DNA of 64,000 nt from Branchiostoma floridae (taxonomy: Eukaryota > Chordata > Leptocardii > Amphioxiformes > Branchiostomatidae): NCBI RefSeq assembly GCF_000003815.2, contig NC_049983.1:6677390-6741389 (forward strand), read 5' to 3'. The position numbers and the translations under genes were made by a program. Below, one piece after another: positions 55,930 to 64,000 of the stretch. A model generated the notes under the pieces. It was not told the origin of the DNA. It was given only the letters and a program-made list of their open reading frames with translations, and did no database searches. The number at the start of each line of letters is the position of its first letter. Positions within the stretch are counted from its first letter, which is position 1.

Positions 55930-56085
55930 ATACAGGGGAGATTGGAATATAGGGAAATTTGGAATTCTCTTAGGGGAGATTGGAATTCCAATCACTCCTT
56001 GTGGAGTCCGGAAAACTCCTAGGAGTTCCAATCTCTCCTAGGAGAAGTTGGAATTTTACCAGAACTCTCCTGGAATTTCACACAT
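55930..56085. repeat. Dense palindromic cluster of GGAGATTGGAATT motifs
   Basis: GGGGAGATTGGAAT (twice), ATTGGAATTCCAAT (palindrome), CTCCTAGGAG (twice, palindrome) and the inverted AGTTCCAATCTCTCC stand within 155 bases. Several stems could form. It is probably a small foldback or rearranged element. Confidence 0.65.
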
Positions 56086-56227
56086 CTTACACTTAATATA
56101 TAATACTAGATACAAATCTCTTAGATCATTTTTCTCATTGTTCTAATACCAAGAATATCTGTCACAGTAGCCACCTATATGATCTACTGTGATAATTTTG
56201 TTCAAGTCCCTTGTGAGTAGTGGATAA

Positions 56228-56390
56228 TCTCCATGCAGATTTACCAGTGGCATAAGATAGTATCAAAGCTGGCTAAGGAGTATAGCTGGCCAAAGGACCA
56301 CTGGTAGCCAAACACACTCCTAGGCCGGCTTCACTCCTCTGCTGGCAGCTTTTGATACTATCTTAATCTACCGTAGGATCTGCTTGGAGA
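56228..56390. mobile_element. MITE, TCTCCAAGCAGA family subfamily a (intact, uninterrupted copy)
   Basis: TCTCCATGCAGATTTACCAG, then GGCATAAGATAGTATCAAAG on the left. The right arm is the inverted match through GATACTATCTTAATCTAC to TCTGCTTGGAGA. It gives the empty-site reference (GGCTAAGGAG) for the nested insertion at 34659. Confidence 0.85.
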
Positions 56391-57074
56391 TTACCCAGAG
56401 AAGGCCACAGACCCCTATCCAATCAGAATGCGCTCCGAGTCGTGACGTCATTTTCCCGCGGGTCTTGGGCCATGTATGGAAAGATTTTACCATATACCTG
56501 AAGTCGTTTGCCACGGCAATTCTAATACCTCACTTAGGGCATGCTGATTTCATCATATGTATCACATCCTCTGGGAACCCCAAAAACTGATGCGAGCGTG
56601 CGAATAAAAAAGTTTGGCCCAAAAAGTTGCCTTAATTATGAAACCTATGTGGGCAGAAAGGTTAAACAAATGACTATTAAAACACACTAACTACGGTATA
56701 CCGACCAAACGATTTTTCATCTTGGTTCTTTCACATATCCTTTTCTTGATTTTGGAATTTACTTTTGCATTCTATGACATAAGTATCCATTTTCACAATC
56801 TACTGCATATAGTTGCTCATTTTCAGGTACTTAGTACGAATAAAAGTATGATTAAAAATTTTGGGGGATGTTATCCATATAATCTAATCAGCATGGCCTT
56901 ACCTACTCTACAGGCTACAACAAAATAAACTTTTTTTCTCATGCACTGATTAACGTGGCACACAAACAACGAAAATCCGTACTGCAAATCCAATTAGGTG
57001 ATGTAGAATCGGCTTCTTTTGATCTCCGCCAAATCTGCCCCTCATTGGTCAGAATCGCGGTGTCACGTTTCCAC

Positions 57075-57212
57075 CCCCTCGTATTGGCCAATGAGCGACC
57101 GATAGGTCACGTGACTTCTCACTCAACCTCAGGTTGATATATACGGTCCGTAAGGTCCAACTGTAATTTAATTGAGCCACTTTTTCAAGCAAGACAGACC
57201 ACCTTTGTATCG
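57075..57212 (+). promoter_or_regulatory. Promoter-like segment with CLEAR box, CCAAT, TATA and a first-exon donor
   Basis: In order: ATTGGCCAAT (57083-57092, CCAAT in both orientations), GTCACGTGAC (57106-57115, identical to the TFEB/TFE3 CLEAR consensus), TATATA (57138-57143), and 70 bases on ATCG followed by GTAAGT (donor 57213-57218). A short untranslated first exon of about 45 bases from near 57168 would fit. No following coding exon was found before 64000, so the gene would lie to the right or be unrecognised. Confidence 0.45.
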
Positions 57213-57842
57213 GTAAGTGCAAGATATATTACACTTTTCCTTAAGTTATTGCTAGCGTAATAAGAATACACTGCCTACATCTATACTAGGTACATGTGTT
57301 ATAAGAGGTGTTTATTTTTGCATGAATGGCATACACTTTTCTGATATATAACTTCGCGTGGTCGGTTGCTACAATTTCGCGACACTTTTAAACATGCGGC
57401 AAGCTTTATTTTCACCGTCCAAGGTGAGTATATGCAATTTTCGGTACTGTAAGGAGGTTTTCTTCTCGCAGATTTTTCCCCAAACATCCTTGGCCTAAAA
57501 ACGGGTACATTTTGTACGCGTGGACCGATGGGTACCCTAACGTTACATAAGTGCGTGTAGTCGGCAAGCACAAGCACACAAACGCAAGTTTTTCCCCCTT
57601 TTGCTCACATTACAAGTTCGAAACGTTGTAGAGACTTGTACATTATGTTTCGAGATACTATAAACTACAGGGATATACTAAGCTTTTACTAATGAAAAGG
57701 CGCTGTTGTGAGTGAAATACTTCGGTTGTCGTGTAGACTGTCATTTTACGTAACTTTCTGTATGTTTAGTTTGCATAACCAGTAAACCGTCTTTAGGCGT
57801 AACACACCAGTTTTATACAGTTGCGCGTAAGACCAGACTGTA

Positions 57843-58180
57843 AGTTTTGATCCACCCACACCGGGAAGGACCCGGACTCTTTTTTCATAAGTGTGGTGGG
57901 TTCTTTAACGTGCTAAATGTGTGAATCTCCTCAAATACGGCAATGTCCCATACAAGGGGACGTCCCTAGTTGGAGCAAGGACGTTACATAACGTCCTTTG
58001 CCGGAGCTAGGGACACACTTTCTTCTAAGTCGAGTGGGGGACGGTTTAAAGTGCGGCGTAGGCGCAGGTATGGCTTGAATGTGTAAAGTGCCTTTCCCAA
58101 GGACACAACATTGGTCTCTGTAAGATTATTCGAACCCAGAATCTTTAATTTGTCGACAAACATAACCACAGAAACCATTT
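57843..58180 (-). mobile_element. tRNA-derived SINE (family S1, minus orientation) with an internal palindrome
   Basis: The complement of its B box, TTCGAACCC, lies at 58129-58137. The complement of the body matches 17430-17735 block by block. Inside, 57962-58014 is a foldback (GTCCCTAG to CTAGGGAC, with AAGGACGTTACATAACGTCC within) that has no counterpart in the other copy. Confidence 0.8.
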
Positions 58181-58880
58181 TGTCACCTTCGTTACATAAA
58201 GATAGGTATGATCAAGGACCCCTTGCATCCTTGGTCGTAAGTCCTCCTAGGGGACGGAAACTCCAAACAACAAACCTGCATCTGCTGGGGCCGTCTTACA
58301 TACAGTTGCCCCTGTAGGACTTTAGTGCGCCAGTGGACGAGAGGGTGGATAAGGAAGTGCACACCCCTCCTTCACCTTAAAAAAACCCCCAAGTGCTGGC
58401 CAGGCAGACTGGTCGCCTTTAACCCACCCTGTCTGCCTACCAATAACCATTGTCTTCCGAGACAGACAGATGCCAGCAACAAAGATCATATTTATATTTA
58501 TATTTATAACGTCCTTGGTATGCTAACCCACAAATGTGGAGCTCTACCATGATAACGCTTCAAACAAGTGAGGGACAATATGTCGTGAGGTTTTGATTAT
58601 TTGTCGCGATAGTTTTATCATTTTAACGAACATACAGCCACACATGTACCTGTACAGACATTCATAGAATATACACCCCTTATTATAATAGCGAATGTGA
58701 AGCTGTGTGTGAGAGTGTTAATTTGAGTGAGAGTGGTCTATTGTGTGCATATCCGTGCCAATCCCACACTGTTAGTATTACGTATCCGTTACGATTGCAA
58801 ATGCAGTGTTCTAAGTACAATATTAAGAAAACCCCTTGTCATTCTTCAATAGCCATTTTGTACATTGTTGTATATTCTGA

Positions 58881-59310
58881 CGTTGTTGAACGGGTCATGT
58901 ATACGTACAAACTTTATACAAAGCGTACGCTTGGTACATGGCACTTGGACGGAGCGTAGACATTGCCAGTTTTTGTACATGCAACAATGACTTAGCTTTT
59001 TGATAAAACAAGTTAAGCTTATTTGCAAAGGTACAATACAAAGCTCCGAGTAGTCTACGTCTTTTCTGTGTAAACTTTTCATGATGTGCACTCTGTGTGC
59101 TCAACACGTGCACGTAGCGTGATGGTAAGTCATATTTACACTCATCACAATGACTATGCTTTTCTTAAGCATACGCTAAGCTTATGTGCTAAGGTACAAA
59201 GTTCTGGATACTCTACGTAAATTGTGTGCAAACTTTTGGCGACGTTTGCGAGAGGTACTGACGGCAGCGTGGACCTAGGCCTAGAGTTAGCATATGCAAG
59301 CATGACTGGA
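58881..59310. repeat. Degenerate direct repeats of about 150-160 bases
   Basis: CAATGACTTAGCTTTT and CAATGACTATGCTTTT (about 58985 and 59149), TTAAGCTTAT and CTAAGCTTATGTGC with AAGGTACAA, and GTGTAAACTTTT and GTGCAAACTTTT recur in order. A third partial unit precedes (GGACGGAGCGTAGACATTG) or follows (GACGGCAGCGTGGACC). No function was recognised. Confidence 0.6.
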
Positions 59311-59844
59311 CATTTCTAATCTGGGGCAGTAGCAAAAGAGTTCAAAGTGTATCGCACGATCAGAACTGGGCAAATTTACTCCATGCGTATGTAGTAAGCG
59401 TTACGGATAATGCAGGCGCGCGGACGACTGTGACTAAGCGCGTTTGAACGTGAATTTGCGTTTTTTTGTGGTCTTTGGCCATTCGGATCCAGAGCATGAA
59501 ATATCCCCAAGACTTTGGTCAAGGACATCTGGCCAGCCGCATTTGTAATACCCCTGTCACAATGGGCAAAACTCGGACGACGAATCCTCGAGCTATATGT
59601 TCGGCAGTAATGCGTCCGGTGGTTTCTGGACCAGAGCGCGATTTTTTTGGGATTGTTGGCGATTTTTTCGAAGTCGGCCGATGTTCGCTGTGCACCGATA
59701 AATGTTCTTTAATAACATCACTTGTCGTCGGCGAAGGCGCACGTCCGTCAGTCGGACGACATTCGCCCGAACCCGGGCCGACTTCCTTTAAACTAGGGTT
59801 TAATTCTTACATTGTGGCTCCTGTGGTAGCATGTGAACTGGGTT

Positions 59845-60064
59845 TATCACTCACTCACTCACTCACTCACTCACTCACTCACTCACTCACTCACTCACTC
59901 ACTCACTCACTCACTCACTCACTCACTCACTCACTCACTCACTCACTCACTCACTCACTACTCACTCACTACTCACTCATTCACTCACTACTCACTCACT
60001 CACTCACTCACTACTCACTCACTCATTCACTCACTACTCACTCACTCACTCACTCACTCACTCG
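59845..60064. repeat. (ACTC)n microsatellite
   Basis: About 220 bases of ACTC with later ACTACTCACT interruptions. The Thr-His-Ser-Leu open frames across it are artefacts. Confidence 0.97.
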
Positions 60065-61559
60065 CACGGAATCTCCACAATACTAGTTTATCACATAGTT
60101 AGTTTTCTACAATCATTTCTATTCTGCCCGTGTATTCAATTGATTGGTTAAAACATTCCCGATCCCACAGCTAAAAAACGATTGAACTAAGTGCCGTTTT
60201 GCGAGGAGTACCTTTTGTCTTACCTCATCCGCATGTAAGAGGAGGTGTATTCCCAGAAATAGGACAACCCCCTGGACGATTCCATGCATAATAGTTTTGG
60301 CTAGTCCGAGACTATGAGACATGTACAGTACCTATCATTGAAGTTATTGAGTCAATGGTATCTATGTCATGCAAATGGTGTTACATAAACTATTTTTAGT
60401 TCTGGTACATCGGTAAGCCAACACGTTGAACGCTCTGGCACTACGTAAACATGATAAGCGACGTTAAAGATCAACAGACACCGTGGATAAGGGTTGTGTT
60501 GTGTTCGGGTGATTGACACCTTGTTGTCGTAAAACAAAATAAATGTGTGTGTTTTGTCGCCTGAAGAGTTTTATAAATAATCTGTATCTTATCTCAAAAC
60601 AACAAAAAAAATGGAAAGGGAACTTTGTTCGGTACAGTTCTTTGCCCTATTCGCTGTGTGTTTGTATGTGTGTTAATGAGTGTGTGCGCGCGTGTGTGTG
60701 CGTATGTATAGGTGGGTTTACACCTGCATATATTTTCAAGTGCGCGTGAGTTCCGCATGAAATTTTGTCAATACGCGGACGAACGCCCAACATTTGGATT
60801 TTTTTTGGAATAAATTAAATTATACGTCGAGCCCATCTGGCGTTTGAATTACGACTTCAGCGTTTTCATTTCGCATGAGATGCGTATGATTGCAACTGAA
60901 ATGCGCAACAAAATTTTCCGTACTGCGAATAGATTCGTATGGGGTACGTATGTTGGGCGTTTTCCGGACGCACACAACGTCTACCGACCGCATGCCTGAC
61001 GCACCTGGTGCTAACTGCATTCCAAACGCATTTCAGGGGTGTCAGAGGAACAGTTTGTGTTACATATACTTTTGTTTGCGAGCATTGCCAATAGAGTATT
61101 TTTGTTAGAGGAACCCTTTGTACTACGTATGCCTTTGTTTACAGGCAGTGCAAGTAGAACATTGACAAGTAAACAGTGAAGAGGTTTTTTTTATTCATTT
61201 GCGAAGCAGTAAAGCAGTGACACTGTGCTTTTACAGAAATGTGGGCCATCATTTACCTTAAGAAATTATGTGCACTGTTAAGATTGTGTTTGTTTTCACT
61301 TTGTCCTTAATGATTTCCCCTATCATCTTAGTATTTCAACTACTATAAAAATCACACTCATACACACCACAAAACGTATTCAAGATCTTTATCAAACACG
61401 TAAATTAAACAATTATGAAACCTTACGCCCTCTTTCAAAGTTGTAATATGGCTCTATATTGTACCTTTATATCATGTGGTTCTACACACAAAAAAAGGGC
61501 CATTATCAGCAAATTAAGTCAAATATCTGTTACACAAAATAGCACGTGTGTCACACAAA
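60065..61559. other. Intergenic stretch, no gene recognised
   Basis: It contains an inverted pair AACGCCCAACAT (about 60782) and ATGTTGGGCGTT (about 60951), perhaps the ends of a small element. It also has a two-copy degenerate direct repeat of about 65 bases (AGAGGAAC at about 61045 and 61109), and a short GTGTGTGCG run near 60690. No coding segment was supported. Confidence 0.45.
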
Positions 61560-61960
61560 TTGACCCAATGCTTGAACAGGTTCCTCTACATCTTCCCGTC
61601 CCTGGAGGCTCTGTTGGGACCAGTGTCCTGCATTCATGGTGTCCTGCAAGTTGTGACCATCTCTCCATGCCCCCGGTACAAATTCGTCAGTCCTGGCCTG
61701 GATCTGACATCAAAAACCGGAAGATTCCAAAAAATCCCTATCGACCAGAGGGTTTGTCCATTCTGTCCAGAGCTAATAGAAGACGAATATCACTTTATGG
61801 TTGTATGTCCCAAATATTCCGATATACGCAATCCTCTATACAGAAGGCTGTCATTTTGTACACAATGATTTATCCAAATGGACCTGAAGTGCAAATTCAA
61901 ATACATAACAAGAGTTCGTAGACCTCAGGCCTGCATGAAATGTATTGGGTTTCTGTAGAC
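61560..61960 (+). mobile_element. 5'-truncated LINE fragment (reverse transcriptase zinc-binding C-terminus)
   Basis: The frame contains TGRFQKIPIDQRVCPFCPEL, IEDEYHFMVVCPKYSDIR and NPLYRRLSFCTQ, ending at a stop at 61866-61868. CPFC followed by H and C in EDEYHF..VCP is the C-terminal zinc knuckle typical of non-LTR retrotransposons. The upstream RT core and endonuclease are missing. It is a dead copy. Confidence 0.7.
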
Positions 61961-63269
61961 CTATTGGGTATTTTTGCCTTTTTGTCTGTGGTACGTGGTT
62001 GGAAAAATGAGCTTTTTACCGTGTTGGTTGTGCACTATGCAAAAGTCTGACTCTGAAATTCCATTTTCTGAATTTGTAAGTTTGGACATGGATGAACATT
62101 ACTTATTTTGGATTTCTTAAGTATGTAACCAACCACAGTACTTTGAAGTTGTTGAGACGCTACCTTTTTTTGTCTCAGATGGCCCATGCACATGTAGTTA
62201 CTCTGTCACATGATATACTAGTATCTTCCTATTTCAATGTACTGACCTAATGCAGCTGCTAAGTCTCCTTGGTTTGTGTTCTTCCAATGATATTCATTAA
62301 AGATTTATTTCTGGGGTGTTATTGACTTGACATCGGAATGTTACTTGCATAATTTGACCAATGATACTTTTATCTGTAGTTCCATAGACATTAGACAATA
62401 TGAATAGTGGTAGCCCCCATGCAGCAGCAACAGTTAGTCCCCAGGGTGGTATGATATTTTCATTCAATCCATCCAACCCAAACCTAAATCTCCTGTAGTA
62501 TCTAAGCCAAATTTAACAGCATAATTTACTATGAAAATGTCCTTGTCAATCCCATTTATAGATGGCAAGCTGCTGGCAATGTAGCCTGATTAAATCTCGC
62601 TTATAGCAGCCCGCCAAACATCCGCCGGCCCGCGGGGAGGGGCCAGTTACAGCCCTGGACAGCGGAGTTTGTGTTACACAGACTACTGGCAATGGAAGCT
62701 TTGAAAAGTTCAGAAGCTGTTGTAGTCAGAGCAAACACCCAGCAAACATCCCCGCAAACCAATGAGCAGTTGCTTAGAAGGGGAATTTCATCATATATTT
62801 GCCGCGACAAAGTGCAACCAACGATACTGAATTTAAAACAGAACAAAGCTAAGCCTCCACCACTTAACCCTGCCTGTACCATAGATTAAGCAGGCCCAAA
62901 AACCAAGCGAATATGACTAGCCCATAACAACAAATTACCTGTATACAGTATGGAAATGGCATTACGAAAGAAACAAAAAGAAACACAGGACAAATCATAC
63001 ACATACCTTTCTCTTATGCCCACACTCTATACAGTTCTCCTCCACATTAGAAAATTGCATCTTCTTCTGTTTAAGTTCAAGTTCAACCATGATTGCCAAC
63101 AGGGTAAAGGAACTTGTACCGAAACTTAAAACTCAGTACTATACAGCTCTAGAAACACCACAAAGAGTAATAAGCAAACTCCAATTATACCTGACCAACA
63201 GATATATAATCTGGCACACTCCCGTCATCTGGCAAACTGTCAGTGCCACTAAGTAACCTGATACATTGA
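61961..63269. other. Intergenic stretch, nothing recognised
   Basis: AT-rich non-coding sequence. A GC-richer patch (about 62605-62660, GCCCGCGGGG) has no accompanying gene. Confidence 0.45.
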
Positions 63270-64000
63270 AGGTGGCCCAGGCCAGATGATGGTTCTACAC
63301 CCAACCATAATCTGTTTTTAAAACCAAGCAGATATTGGGAGGATGCCCCAACCACACAAAAACAGGATCAACCTATACAGTATCAAGTTCAAGCACTAGG
63401 AGGCCCAAAATCAAACCTGACCACCAGGACACCACAAACAACTCACGTACCAAATAGCAACACAATGGTACCTTGCGTTCCGGAGATACAGCGCACGCCC
63501 CGTGCCCGCACAAAAGGTAACCTAAAATGTCAAGTTCAAGCACCAAGGGCGCCAAAATCAAAATTGAGCATTATTCAGCCACCGCCGACACATGTGCCAA
63601 ATATCATCGCGCCAGCACCAGCCGTTCAGAAGATATAACTCCGGAAACACCCCTCTCGGACACAAAATTCGACTTGCCGGGTCAAGTTCAAACGCGACAA
63701 GGCCCAAAGTCAATCCTAGGCAACAGGCAACAACCCCCACCCATGCACCAAAAATCGTCGCAATCGCGCGTATCGTTCCGGACACACAGCGCCAAAAGTG
63801 CCCCCAAAACACCAAAAATGCCACCTGCAATGTCAAGTTCAAACGCCAGGAGGCCCAAAATCAAACCTGAGTGTTAGGCTACCACCCCCAATCCACGTAC
63901 TAAAAATCGTCGTGCTCGCACCATCTGTTCACGAGATACAGCGCCCTACATCCCCGGCTACCGAAAAGTTCCCACCAGCATCAAAACCATACCTGCATAC
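63270..64000 (+). repeat. Degenerate tandem repeat of about 150 bases, running off the window
   Basis: TCAAGTTCAA(G/A)C followed by AGG(A/C)GGCCCAAAATCAAACC or a close variant begins near 63382, 63528, 63682 and 63832. Each is followed by CCAAAAATCGTCG-like and GTTC(C/A)(G)GAGATACAGCGCC blocks. The AGGAGGCCCAAAATC block links it to the repeat family at 54470. CpG content is high. The open frames across it show no family resemblance. Confidence 0.7.

Noticed and set aside
59466..60102. 206-aa and 89-aa open frames with SLTH repeats
   Set aside because: They are translations of the ACTC microsatellite with unremarkable flanks.
1..64000. Endogenous virus or intact autonomous transposon
   Set aside because: No gag, pol, integrase, transposase or viral structural frame was recognised. 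Only truncated LINE tails and non-autonomous elements are present.

Overview
This is a eukaryotic, animal window. Four intron-rich protein genes sit in a repeat-dense background with two 100-base assembly gaps. The gene sequences look deuterostome. The mix of vertebrate-like VGLL4 and ATG7, a Kar5/brambleberry gene, short exons, and many short inverted-repeat elements and tRNA-derived SINEs suggests a lancelet (Branchiostoma). That placement is an inference and no species marker was found. No bacterial genes, CRISPR array, rRNA or stand-alone tRNA gene was seen.

Layout. 1-8.4 kb: no convincing gene. It holds a 1.3-kb terminal-inverted-repeat (TIR) element built of a 10-base repeat, a gap, and a LINE tail. 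8.4-22.8 kb (+): VGLL4, the TEAD-binding Hippo-pathway co-repressor. 26.3-38.0 kb (-): ATG7, the autophagy E1-like enzyme, complete in 18 coding exons (698 aa). 38.65-45.6 kb (+): a Kar5/brambleberry nuclear-envelope fusion protein, complete in 11 exons (574 aa), head to head with ATG7. 48.3-49.7 kb (+): an apolipoprotein D-like secreted lipocalin, 3 exons (219 aa). 49.7-64 kb: no gene body found. This part holds MITEs, a 24-base minisatellite of about 38 copies, a 53-54-base minisatellite, a SINE, a LINE tail, a degenerate ~150-base tandem repeat, and an isolated promoter-like stretch near 57.1 kb with a perfect CLEAR box, a TATA box and a GTAAGT donor.

The genes are not an operon and do not form one pathway. 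VGLL4 and ATG7 are tail to tail, as they are on human chromosome 3p25, so this looks like preserved chordate microsynteny. ATG7 and the brambleberry gene share a 661-base divergent promoter with two CCAAT boxes.

Most non-genic structure resolves into repeat families defined inside the window. These are TA-flanked CTGTAAATGCA elements (7 copies), TAGCCT-ended elements with 9-base target duplications, TCTCCAAGCAGA-ended elements (8 copies in two subfamilies), a nested element with a TAA duplication, and a tRNA-SINE family (2 clear copies). Exon borders were set by hand from splice signals, reading phase and remembered family similarity. No alignment or expression data were available.
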